From: JBGLNL01 sp046484125
Lineage (GTDB): Bacteria > Chloroflexota > Dehalococcoidia > SZUA-161 > SpSt-899
DNA: 38,011 nucleotides
Assembly: GCA_046484125.1 (NCBI GenBank)
Contig: JAWOBX010000071.1
Span: 1 to 38,011, forward strand
Reading direction: 5' to 3'
Shown: piece after piece, positions 16,202-24,186 of the stretch
Layout of the letters: each line of letters begins with the position of its first letter
Position numbering within the stretch: the first letter of the stretch is position 1
Program-made: the position numbers and the translations under genes
The notes under the pieces: model-generated
The model's input: the letters and a program-made list of their open reading frames with translations, nothing else
Databases searched by the model: none
What the model was told of the DNA's origin: nothing

Positions 16202-16663
16202 TCATACAAGGGATTCATAATGCTCTCTGCTCAGTCGAGATACCTCTATGTTCATCAGAAACTGGCCGAGCTCTTTCATAACCCCGGCGAACCTCTCGTA
16301 GTCCACCGGTTTGGATATATAGATGTTGCACCCCAGCCGGTGGCACTCGTCTATATCTTTTGGATCATCAGTTGTAGTGATGACTATTACAGGTATCCGG
16401 CTGAGTTCGGGTGTTTCCTTGATATACTTCAGTATTTGAGTACCGTCCAGTTTGGGAAGCCTGAGATCCAGCAGCAGGATATATGAATCTTGTGATTCAG
16501 GTGTTAGTCCGCACCTGATTCTTTCAAGATAATCCATGGTCTGCTGCCCATCCCGAAAGTGAATGAAATCATTGAGAAGGCCTGCTCTCCTCAGGTTCTT
16601 CATGATGAGCAGTGCATGCCCCTCATCGTCTTCCGTCAATAGTATCACCACTTTGCTTTCCAT
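16202..16663 (-). CDS. Rcp1-like single-domain response regulator (RR3)
   Basis: A 153-residue stand-alone receiver of the Rcp1 type, the class that partners phytochrome-like kinases: TEDDEGHALLIMKNLRRAG, phospho-Asp in LLLDLRLPKLDGTQIL, ITTTDD switch, Lys in YISKPVDYERF. No output domain. It is strongly similar to RR5 (23662-24114), sharing EDDEGHA, RF/FRDGQQTMD and ISKPVDY-like blocks, so the two are likely duplicates. AGGAGA precedes the ATG. It is separated from the multi-PAS kinase HK3 upstream by a 507-nt repeat-filled gap. Confidence 0.88.
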   Translation of the reverse strand: MESKVVILLTEDDEGHALLIMKNLRRAGLLNDFIHFRDGQQTMDYLERIRCGLTPESQDSYILLLDLRLPKLDGTQILKYIKETPELSRIPVIVITTTDDPKDIDECHRLGCNIYISKPVDYERFAGVMKELGQFLMNIEVSRLSREHYESLV

Positions 16664-16677
16664 TTTCTATTCTCCTT

Positions 16678-16762
16678 CGCCTCCGGCGGCCTTTGCCCGC
16701 CCAACCACCCTTATTGATTCGGGGGGTACCCCCGGACCCCCGGCAGGAAAGCTTTCCTGCAC
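16678..16762 (+). repeat. Interspersed palindromic repeat, copy A
   Basis: Begins CGCCTCCGGCGGCC, continues TTTGCCCGCCC and a CGGGGGG...CCCCCG inverted core, then ACCCCCGGCAGG and the palindrome GGAAAGCTTTCC. Three related copies are at 16857-16942, 31801-31884 and 31951-32021. Confidence 0.8.
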
Positions 16763-16774
16763 CTTCTTTTTCCG

Positions 16775-16856
16775 TCATTCCCAAGTCCCATCGGGAATCT
16801 CTTCACTTTTGACTCCTGACTCGCGACTCTTGACTCGCCAACTCGCTAACTCTATC
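16775..16856 (+). repeat. GTCATTCC repeat and GACTC tandem tract
   Basis: GTCATTCCCAAGTCCC followed by ATCGGGAATCT forms an imperfect hairpin (16775-16800). It is followed by a degenerate tandem run of GACTC units (about 16809-16850). The same GACTC tract occurs reversed at 31642-31678. Confidence 0.65.
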
Positions 16857-16942
16857 CGCCTCCGGCAGGCATCTCCCGCCCGCCGGCCCTTTGATACCCC
16901 GGGGGACTCCCCCGGACCCCCGGCAGAAAGGCTTTCCTGCAC
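16857..16942 (+). repeat. Interspersed palindromic repeat, copy B
   Basis: Direct repeat of copy A 179 nt away: CGCCTCCGGCAGGC, CCCGCCCGCC, CCCTTTGATACC, a CGGGGGACTCCCCCG hairpin, then ACCCCCGGCAGAAAGG and CTTTCCTGCAC. Confidence 0.8.
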
Positions 16943-16952
16943 TTACTTTAAC

Positions 16953-17152
16953 TGTCATTCCGGACCCCGATCCGGAATCTACATCTCACCATGCCCTCAT
17001 CAATCACGCCCTTGCAGGCCTAACAGCGCACCCCTGTCCACCCATCTGGATTCCCGTCTGCACGGGAATGACAGTTTAAGGGCGAACGCCATTCGCCCCT
17101 ACACATTGACTGTCGACACCGTTTCAGGGCGAACACAGAGATTCGCCCCTAC
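16953..17152 (+). repeat. Further short palindromic repeats (GTCATTCC type and GGGCGAA type)
   Basis: GTCATTCCGG...CCGGAATC (16953-16979), CTGGATTCCCG with CGGGAATGACAG (17046-17074), and two copies of an AGGGCGAA...TTCGCCCCTAC element (17079-17104 and 17126-17152). A third copy of the last is at 31680-31709 in reverse. No gene is supported in 16664-17170. Confidence 0.75.
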
Positions 17153-17170
17153 TGACTACTGAACTATTTT

Positions 17171-20100
17171 CTACTCCGGCAGCGCCACGTAGAACCTGCT
17201 TCCCTTTCCCGCCTCCGACTCAAGCCATATCCGCCCATGATGCCGGTCCAGTATCCTCCGGACTATGGTAAGCCCCAGCCCCTCCCCGGCACTCGTCTGC
17301 GGGTCAAGCTGGTGAAATATCTCAAAGATCTTATCCTGGTGGTTGGCAGCCATCCCCACCCCGTTATCCTCAACGCAGTACACCACCTCCCCCTCACCCC
17401 GCTCCCCGCTCACCCGGATGAACCCAGGCCGGTCCGGGGCCAGGAACTTCATGGCGTTATCAACCAGGTTGGAGAACACTTGATCTATCTGGTCCCGGTC
17501 TCCCCGGCAAGAGGGAAGGTCCTCAACCTCCAGGGTTATGTTCCCGTCCGTCAGCCGGTACTTGTGGATGCTGGCGATGGTCTCCATCAGGGCGTTCATG
17601 TCGATCCCCTCTATCTCCAGGGGCTTACGGCCCAGACGGGAGAGCTGCAGCAGTCCGCCCAGGAGGGAATCCATCTTTGAAGTGCTGGTCAGGATGTACT
17701 GAAGCGAATCATGGATATCCTCATCCATCATTTCGGCCAGTTTTGTTTTTACCTCATCGGGAACGTCCTCCCTACCCTCCAGCAGCCCCCTTATCTCCTC
17801 CAGGCTAATCTCCAGCTCGCTGGAGAATCCCTGGATGTTCAGGAGGGGAGACCGCAGGTCGTGGGAGGTGGCATACAGTATCTGCTCAAGTTCTGAGGAC
17901 TTCTGCTGCACCTCCCGGAGAAGTCGCTCTCGCTCCTCATTGGCCAGGGAAGTGCGCAGTGCAATGGAGGCCAGCTCACCGAATGCTGTACCCAGCCGGG
18001 CATCTTCATCGGTGAACCCTCCCTCCTTGTTGGCCAGGCCGAGCAATCCCACTACTTTCCCCTCTGCTGTAAGCGGGGCGAACATCACGTTATCCAGCCG
18101 CACATGCCCCTCAGGCATGTACTGCATCCACTCACTGTTGTGGAAATCGTTGTCAAAGACCGTCTGCCCGCTCCGGTAGGCCTCGGCCCGCAATCCTCGG
18201 ATGGGCATGGGAAGTGTGGGGTCAACTGTGCAGGGGAGTCCACCAGAATCCAGGAACAATACCTCGTTTTCGGTCCCGTCGTTTGAAAGCAAAGCCACAT
18301 AGCCGGAGGTTGCCCCAGTTGCCACTTTACACGAATCGAAGATTATCCTGGCCGCACTGGCGAAGCTTTTCTGCCCCAGTACCGCCTTCGACGCTTCCAG
18401 CAAACTGGAGACCTCCTCCGTCCGTTGCCTTGATTCAGTCAGCGCGTTCTGCAATCCCTCCTCCGCCCGCTTGCGCTCGGTGATGTCCCTGATAATAACA
18501 AGCAGCCCCTCAATCTCGCCATTCCTGCGTATCAGACTTGGGCTGGCCTCGAGCCACACCCTGTGTCCGTCCTTGTGCATTGCCTCCAGTTCGAAGAAAT
18601 CCTTTAGTTTACCAGAGTCAACGGCTATTGACACCTCCTGTGCCAGCCTTGATATATCGTCCGGGCTGGCAAACTCAGTTTCAGTAAAATTCTTACCAAT
18701 CACTTCTTCCGGCTTGTAACCAAAGATTTCCTCGGTCCTTCTGTTTATATCTACAATCTTACCCGTACGATCGAGATATATAATCACGTCACTGGCATTA
18801 TCAAAAATCTCCCTGAACTTTTCCTCGCTCTCTTTGCGGGCATCTTCGGCCTGCTTTCGCTCGGTGATATCGCTCATCAGATTTAAGGTGGCAACTCTAC
18901 CCTCCCAGGTAATAACAACAGCATTAATCGCAACCCACTTAATAGTCCCGTCTTTACTCAAGACTCTGAATGTATATACCCCGGGAACCGCTTCCCCGGT
19001 GAACCGCTTTCGATAGTTTTCAATCACCTTATCCCGGTCATCTGGATGAATCGGTTCAGTGAACGATCTACCATACAGCTCATCTGGTTCATAACCGGAT
19101 ATCCGGGCCATTTCTTGATTAGAAAATCTAATTAGACCGTCTTGAATTACAACAATCGCTTCACCAGCATTCTCCACCAGCTCTCGATACCTTTTTTCCG
19201 AAGCTTCCAGCCTCTCCTCGGCCTGTTTGCGCTCAGTCAAATCGCGACAGCTTCCATAAATAAGACCGTTCGGCAGAACAATGGTGTTCAGGTCGGTCGG
19301 AACAGTAGAGCCATCCTTTTTAACCAGAGTTGTCTCTGTGAATAAAGCCCCTTCCTTGATGATTCTCTTGAAATCCTCCATGTTCTTTTCTAACTCAATA
19401 TCCAATGAGAGATCGGTGATTTTCATCCTCATCAGCTCATCGATGGAGTAGCCCAGCATGTCACAGGCGGCCTGGTTCGCGTAAACATAATTGCCTTCCC
19501 TATCCACCAGGAAGATCGCATCGGGAGAGTTTTCTGTTATTATCTTGAACCTTCTTTCACTCTCGTGCAGTGCCTCCTCCGCACGCTTTCGTTCGGTGAT
19601 ATCCCGAACCACCGCTAGAAGATGGGGCATTCCATTGTATTCAAAACCACACCCTTTAACTTCGGCATCGAAGCATGAACCGTCTTTACGAATTTCGACA
19701 GAGTCAGCATAGAATGTTTCGCCTGCCGAGGCTTTGTCAACGAATTCTTCAAAAAGGTTCTGATAGTCAGGATGGATTAGTGCCTTCCCTGTAAGTTCTG
19801 TTAACTCCGCATACGAATAACCATACATTATGCAAGCGGCGGGATTTACTTCTTTGATAAGGCCATCCATGTCGGAAATGAGGAATGCGTCCGTTGAAGC
19901 TTCGAATATTCCGCGATACTGTGCCTCTTTAAGCGCTACCTCTTCCTCCGCCTGCTTGCGATCGGTGATTTCCTGAACTATGCCGATAACGCGCGTGTAG
20001 CCCGTCGCCTCGTCTTGTTCTGTGATGCCTCCAACGTCTCGAAACCATTTATAGCTGCCTTCGCTGGTTTTGATGCGGTATTCCACATCGTAGCTTGCGG

Positions 20101-20749
20101 CCCTGCCATCCAGATGGTCGCGCATGGACTGCATGACCCTCTCATGATCATCAGGATGCACCAGGTTAGTGAAGTCTTCATATGTTTTGAACATCTCCGG
20201 GGGGTAGCCAAGCATCTCCGCCTTGCGGTCATCAAACATGACGGAGCCGGATGGCAGCTCCATTTCCCACCAGGCCAGGTTGCCAACCCGCAATCCGGCC
20301 TCAATGCGCTTTGACAGTTTTTTTTCGGTCGCATCGGCCCGCTTACGTTCAATAGCGTATTTGAGCGAGCGGGCTATGACATCTCCGGAGGCCTCCCCCT
20401 TTATCATGTAGTCCTGCGCACCCTCTTTAACCGCTTGCAATGTAATTGCCTCATCGTAAACTCCACTCAATATAACGATGGGCACATGTGGTATATCGGC
20501 CTCCAGCTCGAGAAAGGTGTCAATTCCATGGCTGTCGGGCAGATTCAGGTCGAGAAGTACTACATCAAAGCTCTCACTGCACACGCGCTCCCGCCCCGCT
20601 TTCAGGCTTTCTTCACATATCAGCTCAAAGGCCTGATGGCCATCTTCAGCCAGCAAAGCCTCTACCAGGCGGGCATCACCCGGGTTATCCTCTATCAATA
20701 GGACACGTATTTGTTGCTTGCTTATTAGTACGTTCCGTTCCTGAGGCAT
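17171..20749 (-). CDS. Receiver - five PAS - GAF hybrid histidine kinase, 1192 aa (HK3)
   Basis: Large soluble kinase. Domain order: REC (about 10-130, VLLIEDNPGD, phospho-Asp in VVLLDLNLPDS); five PAS domains starting near residues 148, 278, 398, 520 and 645, each closing in an (D/E)ITERK(R/Q)AEE-type linker; GAF (about 792-945); HisKA with YATSHDLRSPLLNIQGFS (His about residue 963); HATPase with FSNLVDNAMKF, EDNGVGM, FEIFHQL and GEGLGLTI. PAS1 is of the W-containing PAS_3 kind (NLAWWE...YKWFRDVGG). It has no transmembrane segment, so it reads cytoplasmic signals. The kinase core closely matches HK5. It follows RR4 by 44 nt in an operon led by HK4. Confidence 0.92.
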   Translation of the reverse strand: MPQERNVLISKQQIRVLLIEDNPGDARLVEALLAEDGHQAFELICEESLKAGRERVCSESFDVVLLDLNLPDSHGIDTFLELEADIPHVPIVILSGVYDEAITLQAVKEGAQDYMIKGEASGDVIARSLKYAIERKRADATEKKLSKRIEAGLRVGNLAWWEMELPSGSVMFDDRKAEMLGYPPEMFKTYEDFTNLVHPDDHERVMQSMRDHLDGRAASYDVEYRIKTSEGSYKWFRDVGGITEQDEATGYTRVIGIVQEITDRKQAEEEVALKEAQYRGIFEASTDAFLISDMDGLIKEVNPAACIMYGYSYAELTELTGKALIHPDYQNLFEEFVDKASAGETFYADSVEIRKDGSCFDAEVKGCGFEYNGMPHLLAVVRDITERKRAEEALHESERRFKIITENSPDAIFLVDREGNYVYANQAACDMLGYSIDELMRMKITDLSLDIELEKNMEDFKRIIKEGALFTETTLVKKDGSTVPTDLNTIVLPNGLIYGSCRDLTERKQAEERLEASEKRYRELVENAGEAIVVIQDGLIRFSNQEMARISGYEPDELYGRSFTEPIHPDDRDKVIENYRKRFTGEAVPGVYTFRVLSKDGTIKWVAINAVVITWEGRVATLNLMSDITERKQAEDARKESEEKFREIFDNASDVIIYLDRTGKIVDINRRTEEIFGYKPEEVIGKNFTETEFASPDDISRLAQEVSIAVDSGKLKDFFELEAMHKDGHRVWLEASPSLIRRNGEIEGLLVIIRDITERKRAEEGLQNALTESRQRTEEVSSLLEASKAVLGQKSFASAARIIFDSCKVATGATSGYVALLSNDGTENEVLFLDSGGLPCTVDPTLPMPIRGLRAEAYRSGQTVFDNDFHNSEWMQYMPEGHVRLDNVMFAPLTAEGKVVGLLGLANKEGGFTDEDARLGTAFGELASIALRTSLANEERERLLREVQQKSSELEQILYATSHDLRSPLLNIQGFSSELEISLEEIRGLLEGREDVPDEVKTKLAEMMDEDIHDSLQYILTSTSKMDSLLGGLLQLSRLGRKPLEIEGIDMNALMETIASIHKYRLTDGNITLEVEDLPSCRGDRDQIDQVFSNLVDNAMKFLAPDRPGFIRVSGERGEGEVVYCVEDNGVGMAANHQDKIFEIFHQLDPQTSAGEGLGLTIVRRILDRHHGRIWLESEAGKGSRFYVALPE

Positions 20750-20793
20750 TCGGTGTATCCCTTTCCTTTGTTAACTACTCTGTGTTCTTATGG

Positions 20794-21246
20794 CTATTTT
20801 GCTCCGTTTGGAAGCTTTACAATGGTAAGCCAGAAATCCTCCACAGACCTGACCACTTTGATAAACTGGTCAAGGTCAATCGGTTTGGTGATGTAGCAGT
20901 TGGCGTGAAGGTTGTAAGACCGCAAGATGTCCTCTTCGGCCTGGGAAACCGTCATGACCACCACCGGTATCCGTTTCAGGTCAGGGTCGCTCTTTATCTC
21001 CTCCAGGACCTCACGGCCGTCCTTTTTGGGGAGGTTAAGATCCAGAAGGACGATATCGGGCCGGACATCATTTGAGTATTTCCCCTGCTTGCGCACGAAT
21101 TCCATGGCCTCCACGCCATCCTCGACGTGATGAATGTTGTTCTGAACCTTTGCCTCTTTCAGCGCCTCGATCGCCAGCCGTGCATCACCCGGATTATCCT
21201 CCACCAGCAGTATCTCGATGGGTTCAACTGCGCCTTTCTGATTCAT
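20794..21246 (-). CDS. Rcp1-like single-domain response regulator (RR4)
   Basis: A 150-residue stand-alone receiver of the phytochrome-associated Rcp1 type: LLVEDNPGDARLAIEALKEA, phospho-Asp in IVLLDLNLPKKDGREVLEEI, VMTVSQ switch, Lys in YITKPIDLDQF, and the C-terminal VEDFWLTIVKLP found in this class. Start: ATG at 21246, seven bases after AGGAGGT; a frame open to 21327 lies inside the kinase gene. It overlaps the 3' end of HK4 by 23 nt, so synthesis is coupled and HK4 is its likely kinase. No output domain. Confidence 0.9.
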   Translation of the reverse strand: MNQKGAVEPIEILLVEDNPGDARLAIEALKEAKVQNNIHHVEDGVEAMEFVRKQGKYSNDVRPDIVLLDLNLPKKDGREVLEEIKSDPDLKRIPVVVMTVSQAEEDILRSYNLHANCYITKPIDLDQFIKVVRSVEDFWLTIVKLPNGAK

Positions 21247-23218
21247 TATCCGTACCTCCTGTGGGTAACGTAAAATAGAACGTAGAACCGTTATCGGGTT
21301 CTGATTCAACCCATATTTTGCCTCCATGTCTTTCCACTATTCTCTTGCATATCGAAAGACCTATACCGGTGCCAGAGTATTGGCCCCTTTTATGCAACTG
21401 TTCAAATATGGTAAAGATTCGTTCGCCATATTGAGGTTCAATTCCTATGCCGTTATCCTTCAATGAAATCAGCCACCCGTCTCTCTTCCTCTCGGCCGAC
21501 ACATGTATAGTCGGTGTGTTCGGGCCGCGGTATTTGATAGCATTCTCGATCAGGTTCTGGAAAAGCCGCGACATCTGGCTTTCGTCCGCCATAACGGTCG
21601 GCAGTTCATCTTTGATGATGATCACGTTGTTTTCTTCAATAACCATTTTAAGATTTACGTATACCTCTCCAAGGACCGATTCCAGGTCGGTGGGCTGGAA
21701 TTCCTTACCCTTTGTGCTGATCCTTGAATAGCTGAGCAGGCCCTCGATTAGCTGCTGCATGCGGCTGGCGCCGTCGGTGGCATAAGCTATAAACTCGTGG
21801 GCATCCTGGTCCAGTTGATCCTGGTAACGGCGGGCCAGCAACTGCGTATAACTGGATACCATACGCAAGGGTTCCTGTAGATCATGAGAGGCCACATAGG
21901 CAAATTCCTCCAGCTCTCTGTTGGAGCGTTCAAGGGCCTCCATGTAATGCTCACGTTCTTTCATTGCCCGCATGCGTTCGGTTATATCGATGAAAGAGGA
22001 CATCATACCGACCGGGACATCTCGTTCATCCCTGACCACACTGGCCGCAACCTGAACATCAAACAACGAACCGCTTTTTGTCCTGGCCTTCATTTCACCG
22101 AACCAGGTCCCTTGTTTCTGGAGCCACTCCATAACCTCTTCGACTTTTTCTTCCTCCAGCCAGAATTCTCCAGCATGCCTGCCCAGGACCTCGTTCTCGT
22201 CGTTGAATCCCCAAGCCTCAAGGAAGGATTTATTGACGTAAGTCAGGTTTCCCTGAAGATCCGCTATGGCAATAGCACTGAGTGCGGTCTGGATGGCTTC
22301 ATCCCTTATTCTCAGTTCACGCTCGGTCAGCTTCCTCTCGGTGATGTCACGCCCGATACAGTGTATGTTTGTCTGGCCCTCCTGCTCAAATGGTGCGGCT
22401 GTCCAGGATATGGTCAAAGCCGAACCATCCTTATGAATACAGCGGTTCTCGAACTCAACGGTTTCGTTGCCTAGCGAAAGGCTTTCCATCTCGGCCTTGC
22501 TTATAGCATGGTCTTCCGGATGGATGAAATCGAATATCGAACGTGTAAGCATCTCTTCACAGGTATAACCGAGTGTTCTCTCCCAGGCCGGGTTGGCGTA
22601 CTTGAAGTAACCGTCGGTACCAACGATCGATATTAGATCTTTAGAAAGCTCAAGGATGCGCTCCCTTTCATCCCTGCTCTGCTTGTGATCGATGAATAAT
22701 CCGATTCGCCTGGCGATGCTGTTTATGAGAATTCTTTCTTCAATAAGGAAAGGCCCCTCACCCACCTCCGACCGCTCCTCGCGGTATCCGACCTTAACTG
22801 AACCAGTTCCATCCGTGGTATTGAAATCGGCCTCCTGAACCCTCTGGCTTTGTGAAAATCCGGGTGTATGGTATTGCCTGCGCTTGTAAGTTATCCTCGC
22901 CTCGGTAATCTCGGGGTACTGCCAGCTTTCTACGATAACGTCCAGCACATCTTTCATGAAGGTATCCAGATTGGTGCCGAGTTCCCTGGCGAGCTCATCG
23001 ATCCTGTAAAGGCAGTTTAGTTCCTTCACTCTTTCGGTCAGCTCGGCTGACCGTCTGGATAACTCTTCCTCTGCCGTTTTTCGGGCAATTATATCCAGTT
23101 TCGCCCCATCCGTGGAATTAGCATACTCGACATCAGATAGCTCGAGTACACCAACCTGTCGGCGGAGCTGGGTTAGCTCTTCAATTAGCTGTTTCTTCGT
23201 CTTTCTGCCATCGTTCAT
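21224..23218 (-). CDS. GAF/PAS sensor histidine kinase of the phytochrome-like type (HK4)
   Basis: A 664-residue soluble kinase. An N-terminal coiled stretch (KTKKQLIEELTQLRRQ) leads to a GAF-like domain (begins LNCLYRIDELAREL and contains VESWQYPEITEARITY), then two PAS domains (ELSKDLISIVGTDGYFKYAN..., and IQTALSAIAIADLQGNLTYVN...). Then HisKA with YVASHDLQEPLRMVSSYTQLL (His about residue 444) and HATPase with FQNLIENAIKY, KDNGIGIE, FTIFEQLH and YSGTGIGLSI. The HDLQEPL box is typical of kinases paired with Rcp1-like receivers, and RR4 directly follows. I start at the ATG at 23218, where kinases of this type usually begin; the frame is open to an ATG at 23314 that has no ribosome site. Confidence 0.88.
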   Translation of the reverse strand: MNDGRKTKKQLIEELTQLRRQVGVLELSDVEYANSTDGAKLDIIARKTAEEELSRRSAELTERVKELNCLYRIDELARELGTNLDTFMKDVLDVIVESWQYPEITEARITYKRRQYHTPGFSQSQRVQEADFNTTDGTGSVKVGYREERSEVGEGPFLIEERILINSIARRIGLFIDHKQSRDERERILELSKDLISIVGTDGYFKYANPAWERTLGYTCEEMLTRSIFDFIHPEDHAISKAEMESLSLGNETVEFENRCIHKDGSALTISWTAAPFEQEGQTNIHCIGRDITERKLTERELRIRDEAIQTALSAIAIADLQGNLTYVNKSFLEAWGFNDENEVLGRHAGEFWLEEEKVEEVMEWLQKQGTWFGEMKARTKSGSLFDVQVAASVVRDERDVPVGMMSSFIDITERMRAMKEREHYMEALERSNRELEEFAYVASHDLQEPLRMVSSYTQLLARRYQDQLDQDAHEFIAYATDGASRMQQLIEGLLSYSRISTKGKEFQPTDLESVLGEVYVNLKMVIEENNVIIIKDELPTVMADESQMSRLFQNLIENAIKYRGPNTPTIHVSAERKRDGWLISLKDNGIGIEPQYGERIFTIFEQLHKRGQYSGTGIGLSICKRIVERHGGKIWVESEPDNGSTFYFTLPTGGTDNESERRS

Positions 23219-23356
23219 CCTGCTCTTCCTCAATACATAGCTTTGTGACATCCATAAACCGGCTTTATCAAGGGCTCCCTTGTGTGTCAATAATGAGCTA
23301 TTGTCAACTATCATTTAGATAATGGCTATTTACCATCTATTTACCGTGAGTCAATT

Positions 23357-23386
23357 ATTATATATTATTCGATATGCTTGTGTCAA
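23357..23386 (-). promoter_or_regulatory. Consensus promoter for the HK4-RR4-HK3 operon
   Basis: On the minus strand TTGACA (23381-23386), 18-nt spacer, TATAAT (23357-23362): both hexamers are perfect. The leader would run about 130 nt to the ATG at 23218. The rest of 23387-23661 holds no gene I can support. Confidence 0.7.
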
Positions 23387-23661
23387 ATTCATGTAGAATG
23401 TGGGAACTCCTCGAAATCAGCTAACGCAGAGGTTTAAGTAAGACGCTGTTTTTCAGGGGTAAAAACTAAAATGGCTGAATTAGTTAGCGTAAACGATGTA
23501 TCGCATAATAGTGATATGTAAATATGACCGATTACATAATTCTCCAAGGGCTGTCCTGCAGGTTCTATATTCAATGGATCCCCTCTGAGCGGGCTCCACA
23601 GGCAAGTCAACAGAAGTGTGTCTTCGGAGGAACAGGGAATATGGATTTGTTGCGACTGCGT

Positions 23662-24114
23662 TCAGTCGTCAGGGGCTTGTTCTAAAGGGGGCGCTTCCAT
23701 TGACATGATAAACTTGCCGAGCTGTTTGATTGTTTCGACAAATTTGTTATAGTCCACCGGCTTGTTGATATAGAGACTGCAACCGAGTTCGTGGCACTCT
23801 TTTACCTGTGCCGGGTCCTCCGTGGTACTGAGCACAATTACCGGAATCCCGGCCAGATCCGGCTCATTTTTCATCCTCCTCAGAACTTCGACGCCATCTA
23901 TTTTGGGCAGCCGGATATCAAGCAGCACGATATAAAACCTGCCGGATTGAATCCTCCGTTCGTGGTCTTCCCCCAGGAGGAAATCCATGGTCTGCTGGCC
24001 GTTTTTGAACCTGATTATCTCGACGGAGTCAAGGGCCTTTTTCAGGTTCCTGGTGATCAGTGAGGCGTGACCCTCATCATCTTCGGCCAGGATTATAGTC
24101 GCTCTTTCTTTCAA
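23662..24114 (-). CDS. Rcp1-like single-domain response regulator (RR5)
   Basis: A 150-residue stand-alone receiver: LAEDDEGHASLITRNLKKAL, phospho-Asp in IVLLDIRLPKIDGVEVLRRM, STTEDP switch, Lys in YINKPVDYNKF. It is the nearest relative of RR3 in the window. TTG start (24114), six bases after GGAAGG. It lies 72 nt downstream of the 7TM kinase HK5, its presumed partner, and ends the methyltransferase-GH3-HK5 transcription unit. No output domain. Confidence 0.88.
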   Translation of the reverse strand: MKERATIILAEDDEGHASLITRNLKKALDSVEIIRFKNGQQTMDFLLGEDHERRIQSGRFYIVLLDIRLPKIDGVEVLRRMKNEPDLAGIPVIVLSTTEDPAQVKECHELGCSLYINKPVDYNKFVETIKQLGKFIMSMEAPPLEQAPDD

Positions 24115-24186
24115 GGCTGGCCTTCCTCTTCGAGGTGATATATCACCCTGTTTTAAGAACGTCCCGGTATTGGTATTTGTCAGTGC

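Noticed and set aside
16678..17152. Repeat island considered as a CRISPR array
   Set aside because: Repeats are of different families and lengths, spacing is irregular, spacers are not unique and no cas gene is present.
16563..17162. 199-codon plus-strand frame across the 16.7-17.2 kb gap
   Set aside because: It is made almost entirely of interspersed palindromic repeats and the reverse strand of RR3; the product is Pro/Arg/Ser-rich with no family resemblance.
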